A stretch of DNA of 64,000 bases from JANQPX01 sp039197065 (GTDB taxonomy: Bacteria; Pseudomonadota; Alphaproteobacteria; Geminicoccales; Geminicoccaceae), in the NCBI GenBank assembly GCA_039197065.1, contig JBCCUL010000003.1:1-64000 (forward strand), in the 5' to 3' direction. The position numbers and the translations under genes are program-made. This document shows positions 1 through 8,980 of this stretch, piece by piece (position 1 is the first letter of the stretch; every line of letters begins with the position of its first letter). The notes under the pieces are model-generated. The model saw only the letters and a program-made list of their open reading frames with translations, did no database searches and had not been told where the DNA came from.

Positions 1-1
1 C

Positions 2-307
2 AGCCAGCTGGATCAGACGGAAACGGAACAGGATATCGGGGACGTTGAAATATCCGGCCTCTCGGAGGTCGCCATTCGGGATACCTGGGCGATGCTCGCT
101 TCGGTTCAGGCTGCGGAGGCGAACCTGGTGCGAGATGTCGATGCGGTTCGTGGCAAGATCATCGAAGCGCTCAGGACCCTGGCCGATGTGCGCGGTGATC
201 TGCCGGTTGGTCATGCCGAAGGCACCCTGTCCTCGGAGGACATCACGGGGTGGGCGGCATCGACTGCGACCAGGCTTGACCGTGCCTCTCGCAATAGGGC
301 CGACTAG
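2..307 (+). CDS. C-terminal part of an unrecognised protein (5' end outside window)
   Basis: An open frame runs in from the left edge without a start and ends at TAG 305-307, leaving about 101 residues. The tail is acidic and helical, with residues such as LTRLAD-like heptads and a final RASRNRAD. No domain is recognised. Codon usage (GC-rich third positions) matches the neighbours, so it is probably real. The function cannot be assigned because the N-terminal part is missing. Confidence 0.5.
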   Translation, partial: SQLDQTETEQDIGDVEISGLSEVAIRDTWAMLASVQAAEANLVRDVDAVRGKIIEALRTLADVRGDLPVGHAEGTLSSEDITGWAASTATRLDRASRNRAD

Positions 308-549
308 GCTTTTCTCGCAGCAGCGTCGTGGCTCCCCAGCACTGGATTGAACCTGCGGCATAGTGGTTATGGTGTTTTAGAGAATTTTAGAGATTTTCAA
401 TTGAAATATTTCAATTGTTTTATCGGCATTTAGTTGATATTTCCCTAGAAGGCTTGTCGTTCCTGGCAAACGACTTTATTACACAGCGCGGTGCACCTTA
501 GGGGCGATTCGGCCTCGAGGATCAATTTGATTTGTGAGGTGAAAGCGCA
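308..549. promoter_or_regulatory. AT-rich intergenic promoter region with a perfect 20-bp palindrome
   Basis: This gene-free stretch is much richer in A+T than its surroundings between about 360 and 450. At 398-417 it holds a perfect palindrome, CAATTGAAAT followed by its reverse complement. That symmetry suits an operator for a dimeric regulator upstream of the secreted coiled-coil protein starting at 550. A GAGGTG Shine-Dalgarno-like sequence lies at about 536-541. No -35/-10 pair can be called with confidence. Confidence 0.4.
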
Positions 550-1611
550 ATGCCAGGAAGCGTCGGATCACCGAAGTTCTCGGTTGGCTGCACCGGGATC
601 GCTGTCGGTCTGCTATTGGGATGGAATGCTGTGTCCACGGGAGCCTTGGCCCAGGACACAACAACGACGCCGTCATTGACGGACGAACTCCTTCTGTCGT
701 CGGAAACGGAGGCTTCGGAGGACGCTGCATCATCGGAGGCGATAACGAAGATCGGCAGTACGCCGTCATTCGAAGAGCTGGACTCGGCGGCTTCCGATCT
801 CAATGAAGCGCTATCCGGCGCAAGGGCGAAACTCGACGAACTTCGTCAAGCAACTGAGCTCGCGGCCATGGCTGCGGAACTGCGTGACGAGCTCGAATCC
901 AGCATTCAGGAAAACAATCGGCTGGCGGCGTCCCTCGCTGAAGTGCAAAGCGAGCGTAGTGATCTCGAGCAGCGGAACAATGAAGCGCAGCGCGAGATCG
1001 GCGAACTGACCGAGATGGTCGAGAGTTCGAAGCTGGAGATAGCCGAGCAGGCCGATCGACTGGAGCTTCGCCAGGAGAAGATCGAGCAGGTCGATGTAGC
1101 GCGCAGTGATGCCGAGGAGCAGGTTCGCCTGCTTGAAGCCGAACTCGATACCACCGGTGACGAGGTCGATCAGCTGCGCGATGAAATTGTCGAACTGTCC
1201 GGTCAGCTGGAAGCGACGCGCACGGAACTCGGCGAAGCGAACAACAGGGCAGATGTTGCGAGAGACGCCCGCGACACCGCGGATCGCGAGCTCTCCAAGG
1301 TGCGTAAGCAGATCGCCGGCATGCTGCGTTCGGTTCTTCTCGGTGGCGAGCCGATCGACGTCAGCACGCTCGAGGAGGAAGATGCTGCGAGCGGCAGTAA
1401 CGGCGTCGGCCTCGGCGTTCGTTATGAGGCAATCCGCGCCTCCAATGTGCGCGCCGCACCCGATCCCGACTCGCAGCGCGTCGGTTTTGCCAAGCGCGGC
1501 GACGCCGTGACGGTGCTCAGCAAGGTCGATGGGCGCAATTGGTTCGAGATTGAGACCATCGACGGCATTCGCGGCTTCATCTTCGGCGACCTTATCCGCC
1601 CCGGAGCCTGA
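550..1611 (+). CDS. Secreted or membrane-anchored coiled-coil protein with C-terminal SH3-like domain
   Basis: The 353-residue product starts with a hydrophobic segment at about 15-34 ending ALA-QD, which fits a signal peptide or anchor. A long charged coiled coil follows (about 75-265, rich in E/Q/R/L heptads). The C-terminus (about 290-353) is a bacterial SH3-like domain, with the typical 'SNVRAAPDPDSQRVG' and 'GIRGFIFGDLI' pattern. The likely location is the periplasm or cell envelope, with a wall-binding or scaffolding role; this is family-level inference. ATG 550 follows a GAGGTG ribosome site. The gene is monocistronic, ending at the terminator at about 1681. Confidence 0.8.
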   Translation: MPGSVGSPKFSVGCTGIAVGLLLGWNAVSTGALAQDTTTTPSLTDELLLSSETEASEDAASSEAITKIGSTPSFEELDSAASDLNEALSGARAKLDELRQATELAAMAAELRDELESSIQENNRLAASLAEVQSERSDLEQRNNEAQREIGELTEMVESSKLEIAEQADRLELRQEKIEQVDVARSDAEEQVRLLEAELDTTGDEVDQLRDEIVELSGQLEATRTELGEANNRADVARDARDTADRELSKVRKQIAGMLRSVLLGGEPIDVSTLEEEDAASGSNGVGLGVRYEAIRASNVRAAPDPDSQRVGFAKRGDAVTVLSKVDGRNWFEIETIDGIRGFIFGDLIRPGA

Positions 1612-1680
1612 CCAGGCATCGCCTGGTGGATTCACTGGACCTCGTTCGGTGGATGGCCGATCAGCGCTTGATTGAACGGT

Positions 1681-1717
1681 GAAACGCCTCGGCCTCAGGC
1701 CGGGGCGTTTCTTCTTG
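1681..1717. terminator. Bidirectional intrinsic terminator
   Basis: The arms GAAACGCC / GGCGTTTC enclose an inner CGGCCT / AGGCCG stem, giving one long GC-rich hairpin followed by TTCTTCTTGG. It sits between the 3' ends of two converging genes (ends 1611 and 1749) and could serve both. Confidence 0.6.
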
Positions 1718-1748
1718 GTCAATCGGTCGGACGATGTCCGGTCTCCGG

Positions 1749-3479
1749 TCAGGCGATGCGGTCGCCTTTCTTGACGCTCACCGTGCGGCTGTCGACGCCC
1801 GGCAGCATGTCCGCCGGATCGCGTGTGACGATGACGTCCATGACCACGGGACCGTCCGCCTCGAAGGCGCGCGCAAAGGCGTTGGCCAGATCATCCGGCC
1901 GCTCGACTCGAATGCCCATACAGCCGAGCGCATCTGCCGTGCGCGCATAGTCGGTTTCGGTAAGATCCGACGATTGATAAGCACCTTCGCCATACATCAG
2001 ATGCTGCAGGGCTTTGACGTAGCCCGAGGCGGCGTTGTTGACCACCACCAGGATGATATGGAGGCCGAGGCGGCGCGCGGTTTCGAGCTCGCCCAGCGTC
2101 ATGTTGAAACCGCCGTCGCCGGTGACCGCGATCACCATGCGCTCGGGCGCGCCGAGCTTTGCGCCGATGGCTCCGGGTAGGCCGTAGCCGATCGATGCGA
2201 AGCCGCGATCCGGCACGAAGCTCCGGCCGGGGGCCTGGGTATCGAAGAGAAGCCCGCCCCAGTGGGCTGCAAAGCCGCCATCGGCGATCAGGATTCCGCC
2301 CGAGGGGAGAGCCTTTTGGATCTCGTGCATCAGACGGCCCATCGCGATGGGCTGCGCATCGGAGGTGAGCTTTCCGTCTGACTCCTTTCGCCAGGCCTGC
2401 ATCTTCTCGCTGACTTCGGCCGCATAATCCTGCCGGCGCTGTCGCCTCGCCGCCGCTCCATCGGCGAGAGCTGCAGCAAGATCCTCGATCCCGGCCTTGG
2501 CGTCGCTCCAGAGCGCCAGCGTTGCCTGATAGCACCGGCCGATCTCGTCGGCATCGATATCGAGATGGATAAGCGTTTTGCCGGCGGGCGGCACGGTGTA
2601 GCGCTTGGTTGCGATCTCGCCGAGCTTGCAGCCGATGACCAGGAGACAGTCCGAGGCTTCGATCAGATCGTTCGCGATGCGCGTGTAACGGCCAAAAATG
2701 CCCGCCGAGAGGGGGTGCGCGCAGGCAATGGCGCCTTTGCCGGACAGCGTATGCGCGACCGGCATGCTCTCCTGTTCGGCAAAGGCATGCAGAGCCTCGG
2801 CAGCGCCTGAAAGATGCACGCCGCCGCCTGCAAGGATAAGCGGTCGCTCCGCCTTCGCAAGCAGATCTCCGGCCTGTGCAATACCGGCTGCATCGGCCCG
2901 GCAGCGAAGCGCAGGGATTGCCTGATAGGTCGAATCGACCTCGAATTCTTCCGCTTCGAAGCCGTAAGTCTCGTGGGCGACGTCCTCAGGAACATCCAAA
3001 ACAACGGGTCCAGCGCGTCCGCTGGTCGCGAGCATGAAGGCGCGTTTCACCAGTTCCGGCAGTCGCTCGACCCGCTCAACCCGAAGCACATCCTTAACCG
3101 CGGGGCGGAGAATGGCGAGCTGATGCGCCTCCTGGGTCATGTTCTTCCAGCTGTGGGCGCGATGCGTATCGCCGACGATCGCAACGACGGGCGTGCCGCC
3201 GTTCAGGCTTTCGACCAGGCCGGTCACCAGGTTGGTGGCGCCCGGCCCGAGCGTGCCGTCGCAGACGCCGACTCGGCCGGTGATGCGCGCATAGGCATCG
3301 GCGGCGAAGGCGCCGTTGCGCTCATCGCTTATCAGGCTATGCGTCAAGCCGAGTCGCCGCGCCGCGTCGTAGAAGGGCAGCAGCTGGAACCCGCCCATCC
3401 CGAAAATCGGACCCACGCCATGGGCCTGGAGGACACGGGCCAGTGCTTCGCCGCCGGTCATTTCATTGCTGGATGTCAT
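1749..3479 (-). CDS. Thiamine diphosphate-dependent enzyme, acetolactate synthase-like
   Basis: This 576-residue protein has the three-domain layout of the acetolactate synthase/benzoylformate decarboxylase superfamily. An N-terminal Pyr domain carries the conserved glutamate in 'SDERNG' (about residue 53). A central domain follows ('ILAGGGVHLSG'), then the C-terminal PP domain with the ThDP/Mg motif 'TGDGGFNM' and a downstream 'VNNAASGY'. It probably acts on a 2-oxo acid; the substrate cannot be read from the sequence. It is the last gene of a leftward operon, overlapping the E1-beta gene by 4 bp. Its neighbours suggest a catabolic pathway with several ThDP enzymes rather than branched-chain amino acid synthesis, and no ilvN-like subunit is present. 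Confidence 0.85.
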   Translation of the reverse strand: MTSSNEMTGGEALARVLQAHGVGPIFGMGGFQLLPFYDAARRLGLTHSLISDERNGAFAADAYARITGRVGVCDGTLGPGATNLVTGLVESLNGGTPVVAIVGDTHRAHSWKNMTQEAHQLAILRPAVKDVLRVERVERLPELVKRAFMLATSGRAGPVVLDVPEDVAHETYGFEAEEFEVDSTYQAIPALRCRADAAGIAQAGDLLAKAERPLILAGGGVHLSGAAEALHAFAEQESMPVAHTLSGKGAIACAHPLSAGIFGRYTRIANDLIEASDCLLVIGCKLGEIATKRYTVPPAGKTLIHLDIDADEIGRCYQATLALWSDAKAGIEDLAAALADGAAARRQRRQDYAAEVSEKMQAWRKESDGKLTSDAQPIAMGRLMHEIQKALPSGGILIADGGFAAHWGGLLFDTQAPGRSFVPDRGFASIGYGLPGAIGAKLGAPERMVIAVTGDGGFNMTLGELETARRLGLHIILVVVNNAASGYVKALQHLMYGEGAYQSSDLTETDYARTADALGCMGIRVERPDDLANAFARAFEADGPVVMDVIVTRDPADMLPGVDSRTVSVKKGDRIA

Positions 3480-4465
3480 GTAGTTTCCAAAAGGGCTTGG
3501 ATGGCCGGGACGATGTCCCGCTCCGCCGTGATCTTCACTTCGTTTTCGAGAGAGGGCGCATAGCCGATCAGAATGCGCGGCGCGCCAAGGCGCTTCACCG
3601 GCGCTTTCAGATCCGCAAAAGCTTCTTCGGCCACGGTCGCCGCGATCTCCGCGCCGAAGCCGCCGACCTGCACCGCCTCATGCACCACCAGCAGCCGCCC
3701 GGTTTTCTTCACCGAGGCGAGCACGGTCTCCTTGTCCCAGGGCCAGAGCGTCCGCAAATCAACCACCTCAACGGCAGGGCCGTTTGCCTTGACTTGTCCC
3801 GTCGCTTTGACGGCCTCGTGGACCATGGCGGACCAGGTGACCACGGTGACGTCGTTTCCTTCGCGGACGATTCGGGCTTTGCCGATCTCGCCGGTCTGGT
3901 CAACGTCCAAAGTCGGGGGAGCCTCGCCCGCGAGGTGCCAGAGGTTTTTGTGTTCCATGTAGACGACGGGGTCGTCGCATTGGATGGCGGCTTGGAGGAG
4001 CGAGAAATTGTCGGCAGGTGTCGATGGCGCGATCACCACCAGGCCTGGGATATGGGTGTACCAGGCCTCGAGGGATTGGCTGTGCTGGGCGGCGGATGAG
4101 CGCCACATGCCGATCGGCTGACGCACCACCAGCGGCACGCGGGTCTGGCCGCCGAACATGAAGCGCGCCTTGGCTGCCTGGTTCACCAGTTCGTCGACGG
4201 CGCAAAGTGCGAAGTCCGAAAAGCGCATCTCGACCACAGGCCGTGTGCCCATCATCGCCGCACCGACGGCAGCCCCCATGATGCAGGCCTCGGAAATCGG
4301 CGTATCAACGATGCGTTCCGGACCGAAATCATCGATGAGCCCCTTATACTGCCCGAACACGCCGCCGCGCCCGAGATCCTCGCCAAGCGCCCAGACGGCG
4401 GGGTCTGCGCGCATCGCCTCGGCAACGGCCAGACGGCCGGCCTCCAGATAGGTGAGCTCAGCCAT
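3476..4465 (-). CDS. 2-oxoacid/acetoin dehydrogenase E1 component, beta subunit
   Basis: About 329 residues of the transketolase-like Pyr plus C-terminal domain type. It has 'ALGEDLGRGGVFGQYKGL' near the N-terminus, the conserved 'DTPISEACIMGAAVGAA', 'VVEMRFSDF', and the C-terminal 'RLLVVHEAVQVGGFGAEI' of PdhB/AcoB proteins. The open frame extends to 4567, but homology begins at MAELTYLEAG, so ATG 4465 is chosen. That start overlaps the end of the E1-alpha gene by 8 bp, which indicates translational coupling. It pairs with the alpha subunit to form an alpha2beta2 E1. No E2 or E3 gene is nearby. Confidence 0.88.
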   Translation of the reverse strand: MAELTYLEAGRLAVAEAMRADPAVWALGEDLGRGGVFGQYKGLIDDFGPERIVDTPISEACIMGAAVGAAMMGTRPVVEMRFSDFALCAVDELVNQAAKARFMFGGQTRVPLVVRQPIGMWRSSAAQHSQSLEAWYTHIPGLVVIAPSTPADNFSLLQAAIQCDDPVVYMEHKNLWHLAGEAPPTLDVDQTGEIGKARIVREGNDVTVVTWSAMVHEAVKATGQVKANGPAVEVVDLRTLWPWDKETVLASVKKTGRLLVVHEAVQVGGFGAEIAATVAEEAFADLKAPVKRLGAPRILIGYAPSLENEVKITAERDIVPAIQALLETT

Positions 4466-5462
4466 GGGCAGGAACCTTCTGCGCGCTTCCGATGTCCTGG
4501 GTATCGATATAAGCCGCATTCGCGTCGGGAAGGGGGGCGACCTCCGCGAGGGCAAGGGCTTTCGCAATGTCGTCTTTCGCTGTCTGCTCGATCGCTTTGA
4601 CCTCGGCGGCGGAAAGGCCGGCGTCCCGCAGCCAGCCGGCGCTCCGCAACAGCGGGTCCCTCGTCTTCGCTGCCTCGACCTCGCCGTCCTCGCGATAGGT
4701 GGCCGGATCGGCGCCTGTGTGCCCGGTGAGGCGATAGGTTTCCGCCGTCAGGAACTGCGGTCCTTCGCCGGCACGGATGCGGGTGATCAGATCCAGCGCC
4801 ATGTCGTCGACAGCCAGCACATCGTTTCCATCCACCCGATGGGCCGGCAGACCAAGGCTGCCGGCGCGCGCTCCAGGGCCTTCGCCGCCGGTCAGGGCCT
4901 CGGTCCGGGTGGTCGCGGCAAAGCCGTTGTCTTCGCAGACGAACAGGATCGGCAGGTCATAAACGCGAGCCCAATTCAGACCTTCGAGAAAGGGGCCTCG
5001 ATTGATCGCGCCATCGCCGAAAATGCAGACGACGATCCGTTCCTCGCCGCGAAGCTTGATTGCATGGGCGGCGCCGGCGGCGATCGAGATATTGGCGGCG
5101 ACGACGCCATTGGCGCCGAGCATGCCGACTTCGAAATCGGCGATATGCATCGAGCCGCCCTTGCCGCCGCAGGTGCCGGTTTCGCGGCCCAGCAACTCCG
5201 CCATCATCGCCGTGGCATGGGCGCCTTTGGCGAGCGTGTGACCATGACCGCGATGGGTAGAAAGAAGAACATCGTCGCGCTCGAGCTGTCCGCAGACGCC
5301 GACCGCCACCGCTTCTTGACCGATCGACGGATGAATCGCGCCGAGAACGAGGCCGCGGTCTAAAGCATCCAGCGCAGCTTCCTCAAAGGCGCGAATGCGC
5401 GCCATCGTCAGGTGCATGGTCTTCAGGCGTTCAAGATCGACATTTTGCCTAGCTTTGGCCAT
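4458..5462 (-). CDS. 2-oxoacid/acetoin dehydrogenase E1 component, alpha subunit
   Basis: 334 residues, the usual length for PdhA/AcoA-type subunits. Visible marks are 'STHRGHGHTLAKGA', 'GGKGGSMHIAD', the ThDP motif 'FGDGAINRGPFLEGLNWA' and 'CEDNGFAATTRTEAL'. It binds ThDP/Mg and carries out decarboxylation with the beta subunit. GGGAG lies ahead of ATG 5462. The gene is first in a three-gene leftward operon and is divergent from the gene at 5533, with about 70 bp between the starts. Substrate choice (pyruvate, acetoin or another 2-oxo acid) is open. Confidence 0.88.
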   Translation of the reverse strand: MAKARQNVDLERLKTMHLTMARIRAFEEAALDALDRGLVLGAIHPSIGQEAVAVGVCGQLERDDVLLSTHRGHGHTLAKGAHATAMMAELLGRETGTCGGKGGSMHIADFEVGMLGANGVVAANISIAAGAAHAIKLRGEERIVVCIFGDGAINRGPFLEGLNWARVYDLPILFVCEDNGFAATTRTEALTGGEGPGARAGSLGLPAHRVDGNDVLAVDDMALDLITRIRAGEGPQFLTAETYRLTGHTGADPATYREDGEVEAAKTRDPLLRSAGWLRDAGLSAAEVKAIEQTAKDDIAKALALAEVAPLPDANAAYIDTQDIGSAQKVPAHG

Positions 5463-5532
5463 TGCATGCTCCCTGACGGTTTCGCTTGGACGCTGCTATA
5501 GCTGGAAGCGGAGGTCAAGCGGGAGGTAGATC

Positions 5533-6345
5533 GTGAGCGACGAGACGGGTGTGGTCGCATTGGACAGCGCCACCCAACTCCGGGACGTGCATCGAGGTCA
5601 GGTCGTGGTTTGCGGCTCCCATGGCGGCGTCTATTGCGGCTATCTTGCGGCGACGGCGGGGCTGCGTGCCGTGATCCTGAACGATGCCGGCGGCGGGTTG
5701 GACCAAGCGGGGCTTGGATGCCTCGACTATTGCGAACAGCTCGGCATGGCCGCAGCCACTTGCGCCCATGACAGCGCTCGGATTGGCGATGGGCAGGACA
5801 TGGCGAAACGCGGTGTTGTCAATCGCGTCAACAAGATTGCGGCGGCGTGCGGCTGCGCTCCGGGTATGAACGTCGCCGAGGCGGCGGAGCGCCTTCGCGC
5901 GGCGTCCTTCCAAGCTTGGCGGATTCGTCCATTCCGCGAGGCGAGGCACGTCGTGGCCTCGGACGGAGAGCCGAGAATAGTCTGCGTCGATTCCGCGTCT
6001 TTGATCACGGAAGACGATGTCGGTCAGATCATCCTTACCGGATCCCATGGCGGACTGCTCGGCGGCCGTGCGGAAGCGGCGCTCAAGGTGAATGCGTTCG
6101 CCGCCTTTTTCAACGATGCCGGTCTGGGCAAGGACAAGGCTGGAATCGGTCGTCTGGCGGTGCTTGATCGAAGCGGCATCGTCGGTGCGACGGTGGAGGC
6201 CATGAGTGCGCGCATCGGTGATGGGCTTTCGACCTATGCGGATGGACGACTGTCCTTTTTGAACGAGCGGGCGGCATCTTGCGGTTTGCGGGTGGGAATC
6301 TACGCGAAAGAGGCCGTCGAACAGCTGCAGTCGGGAGAGCGATAA
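5533..6345 (+). CDS. Tandem-duplicated protein of unknown function beside ThDP enzymes
   Basis: 270 residues with an internal duplication. Residues about 23-103 and 165-255 both contain GSHGG, then an NDAG segment (NDAGGGLDQAG and NDAGLGKDKAG), then SARIGDG. The matching order and spacing show two copies of one alpha/beta-like domain. I do not recognise the family. The start is GTG 5533, directly after GGGAGGTAGA. Three bases separate its stop from the next gene, so the two are co-transcribed and the protein probably takes part in the same reaction sequence as the ThDP enzymes. An Asp-rich GSHGG loop could bind phosphate or a metal, which is speculation. Confidence 0.75.
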   Translation: MSDETGVVALDSATQLRDVHRGQVVVCGSHGGVYCGYLAATAGLRAVILNDAGGGLDQAGLGCLDYCEQLGMAAATCAHDSARIGDGQDMAKRGVVNRVNKIAAACGCAPGMNVAEAAERLRAASFQAWRIRPFREARHVVASDGEPRIVCVDSASLITEDDVGQIILTGSHGGLLGGRAEAALKVNAFAAFFNDAGLGKDKAGIGRLAVLDRSGIVGATVEAMSARIGDGLSTYADGRLSFLNERAASCGLRVGIYAKEAVEQLQSGER

Positions 6346-6348
6346 GTC

Positions 6349-8070
6349 ATGACCCCCAAAAGCGAACAAGCTGGTCAACCCAAGGTCGGCGGCAGCGTCG
6401 CCGTGGCTTATCTCTGTCTTCTAAAATCGCGGGGCGTCGACTGGCTGTTCGCCAACGCCGGCACTGACTTCGCACCGATCATCGAAGCTTTGACAAAGGG
6501 TAGCAGAGACGGCCGGCCCATGGTCGAGGCGGTGCCGATTACCCATGAGAACGTCGCTGTCGGCATGGCCCATGGCTACTATCTCGTGACCGGTAAGCCG
6601 CAGGCCGTGATGTTCCACGTCAATGTCGGAACGGCGAACGCGCTGATGGGATTGATCAATGCGGCGCGCGACAATGTGCCCATCCTGTTCACCTCGGGCC
6701 GCACGCCGATCACCGAGGCGGGTCGCACCGGCTCGCGCGACCTGCCGATCCATTGGGGGCAGGAGATGTTTGATCAGGCCGGCATGCTGCGCGAGCTGGT
6801 GAAGTGGGACTACGAGCTTCGTTATGGTGAGCAGATCGAGGCGATCGTCGACAGGGCGTTGGCGACGGCGATGGCCGAGCCGAAGGGTCCAGTCTATCTG
6901 AGTTTGCCGCGCGAAGCCCTGGCCGAGCCCTGCGCGGGCGTCGGTATCCAAGAGAGCACAACCATGCCCGCACCTGCGGCGGCCGCACCGAATGATGATG
7001 CCATCGACCAGGCCGTCCGGATGCTCGAGGAAGCGAAGCACCCATTGGTAATCGTCGGGCGTGGTTCGGCTGGAACCTTTGAGCCGCTGGCAGCGCTTGC
7101 CGACAGGTTGGCGCTTCCCGTGGTGCATCATTGGGCGTCCCGTCTCGGCATGGCTACCGATCATCCGCTGCATGCGGGCTTCGATGTCGCTGGTTGGCTC
7201 GAGGAGGCGGACGTCATCCTCACCGTCGACGCCATGGTGCCCTGGATTCCGGACCGGCACAGGCTGGCTGATGACTGCAAGATCATTCAGCTCGGCGCCG
7301 ATCCTTATTTCAGTGATCTGCCGATGCGCAGTTTTCCGGCGACGCTGGCGATCGCTGCCGATCCGGCGAAGGCGCTGGAGGCGATGGTCGAGCGCTGCCA
7401 TCGTGGCGAGCGCTCTTCATATGTGGAAAGGCATGGGGGCCTTGTTGCCCGGATCGAGACGGCGCGTATGGCCGGGCTTGAGCGGGCGCTTGCCGGGCGG
7501 GCGACGCCGATGTCGGCTGGCTGGATCAGCCATTGCATCGATCAGGCGAAACCTGATGATGCGATCGTCGTCACCGAACTTGGCGTTAACGTGGGCGCGA
7601 TGACCTTCAAGAAACCGGACAGCCTGCTCAGCCATTCACTTGCCGGCGGTCTCGGCTGGGGCCTGCCGACGGCGCTCGGGGCCAAGCTCGCTGCGAAGGA
7701 CCGGCTGGTGATCGCTGCCGTCGGAGATGGCTCCTACATGTTCGCCAACCCCACTGCCTGTCATCAGGTGGCCGAAGCCCTGGATATCCCGCTCTTGACC
7801 ATCGTCTTCAACAACGGGGTTTGGAATGCGGTCAGAAAGTCAACCAAGGCTGTTTACCCTGACGGCCACGCAAGCCGCGCCAACCGCATGCCGCTCTCTT
7901 CGCTCAATCCGGCACCGGATTACGAGACGATCGTTGCTGCCAGCCGCGGTCACGGCGAACGTGTCGAAGATCCAGATGCGCTACCTGACGCTCTGAACCG
8001 CGCCATTTCGATGGTAATGAACGAACGTCGGCAGGTCTTGTTGAACGTTGTCTGCGCGATTGACGGCTGA
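6349..8070 (+). CDS. Thiamine diphosphate-dependent decarboxylase/synthase family enzyme
   Basis: 573 residues of the same superfamily as the enzyme at 1749-3479 but clearly diverged. The conserved glutamate is in 'PITHENVAVG' (about 66). The central domain has 'LVIVGRGSAG', and the PP domain has 'AVGDGSYMFANP', followed by 'TIVFNNGVWNAV'. The start ATG 6349 lies 3 bp after the upstream stop, giving a two-gene operon with the duplicated protein. An oxalyl-CoA, benzoylformate or sulfopyruvate type of reaction is possible, and the substrate is not readable. Confidence 0.85.
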   Translation: MTPKSEQAGQPKVGGSVAVAYLCLLKSRGVDWLFANAGTDFAPIIEALTKGSRDGRPMVEAVPITHENVAVGMAHGYYLVTGKPQAVMFHVNVGTANALMGLINAARDNVPILFTSGRTPITEAGRTGSRDLPIHWGQEMFDQAGMLRELVKWDYELRYGEQIEAIVDRALATAMAEPKGPVYLSLPREALAEPCAGVGIQESTTMPAPAAAAPNDDAIDQAVRMLEEAKHPLVIVGRGSAGTFEPLAALADRLALPVVHHWASRLGMATDHPLHAGFDVAGWLEEADVILTVDAMVPWIPDRHRLADDCKIIQLGADPYFSDLPMRSFPATLAIAADPAKALEAMVERCHRGERSSYVERHGGLVARIETARMAGLERALAGRATPMSAGWISHCIDQAKPDDAIVVTELGVNVGAMTFKKPDSLLSHSLAGGLGWGLPTALGAKLAAKDRLVIAAVGDGSYMFANPTACHQVAEALDIPLLTIVFNNGVWNAVRKSTKAVYPDGHASRANRMPLSSLNPAPDYETIVAASRGHGERVEDPDALPDALNRAISMVMNERRQVLLNVVCAIDG

Positions 8071-8215
8071 GGCAATCGAGCCCAGATCTCGGCAGGGGCA
8101 TGGACGGCGGATGGCGTTCGGCGGTAGAAGACAGCTAAGACGAACCGATGGCTTGGCGCGAGCGTCAGGCTCGTAAGATATGTCTTTCCTAGCCAATCAT
8201 GAATGAGAGCTGGTG

Positions 8216-8932
8216 ATGAGTGCTACGACGGCAGGGAGCCGACGCGGAAAAAGCAAGCAACGTGGCGAAAAGCGCACAAAAGAGGCGACTGGCGCATCCG
8301 GCGGCGATGATAACAGGGTATCCACCTGGCTCGATGCGCAGAAGCTGACCGTGCTCGGCACCGCCTGCTTGACCCTTGTGGCGCTAGGCCTTCTCTTCGC
8401 CTCGGTTCTTGATTTCGGATCAGCTGGAAATGATGACCGATCGGCTGAGGCGCCCGAACGGATGGCGTCGGCGCCTTCGGGACAGCCACCCGATCTCTCC
8501 ACCATGACCCCGCGGGAGGCCGCGATCCGCCTGTTCAATCGCGTCATGATGGCGGACGAGCAGGGCAATGCCGACGAGGTCGCCCAGTTTGCGCCGATGG
8601 CGGTGGCGGCCTTTAACCAGCTCGAGAGCCTTGACCTCGACGCTTTTTTTCATCTCGGTATGATTCACGCTGCTGCCGGCGACGCCGAAAGCGCCTTGAA
8701 CGCGGCCGAGCGCATGCAGGCCGTCGTTCCCGGTCATCTCCTCGCAAGCGTGCTTGAGCATCGCGTGGCCGTGGACGAAAATGACCAGGATAGGGCGGCG
8801 CGCGCGATCGAACGCTTCGAAACCAACTATGATAAAGAAATTAAGGTCGACAGGCCGGAATATAGGCACTTCCAACGTTTGATCGATCATTTCCGAATTG
8901 AAATCGATGGGGCGACTGGCGCCGGAAGCTGA
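8216..8932 (+). CDS. Single-pass membrane protein with TPR-like periplasmic region
   Basis: About 238 residues. A basic, low-complexity cytoplasmic N-terminus (to about 40) is followed by one transmembrane helix (about 45-66, LTVLGTACLTLVALGLLFAS). The C-terminal part is helical and looks like short TPR units ('FHLGMIHAAAGDAESALNAAERM'). The ATG at 8216 directly follows a GTG; the GAGAG ribosome site upstream allows either. The family is not recognised. It is monocistronic, with ordinary codon use. Confidence 0.7.
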   Translation: MSATTAGSRRGKSKQRGEKRTKEATGASGGDDNRVSTWLDAQKLTVLGTACLTLVALGLLFASVLDFGSAGNDDRSAEAPERMASAPSGQPPDLSTMTPREAAIRLFNRVMMADEQGNADEVAQFAPMAVAAFNQLESLDLDAFFHLGMIHAAAGDAESALNAAERMQAVVPGHLLASVLEHRVAVDENDQDRAARAIERFETNYDKEIKVDRPEYRHFQRLIDHFRIEIDGATGAGS

Positions 8933-8980
8933 CGTTTGGCTATCGCCAAGTTAGCCGGCGGTCTCCGTCGACAGAGGATC

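Noticed and set aside
811..1722. Minus-strand frame of 303 codons opposite the coiled-coil gene
   Set aside because: It is the antisense shadow of a well-supported gene with signal peptide and SH3 domain, and crosses the terminator.
6421..7401. Minus-strand frame of 326 codons opposite the ThDP enzyme
   Set aside because: Antisense shadow; no ribosome site and no recognisable motif.
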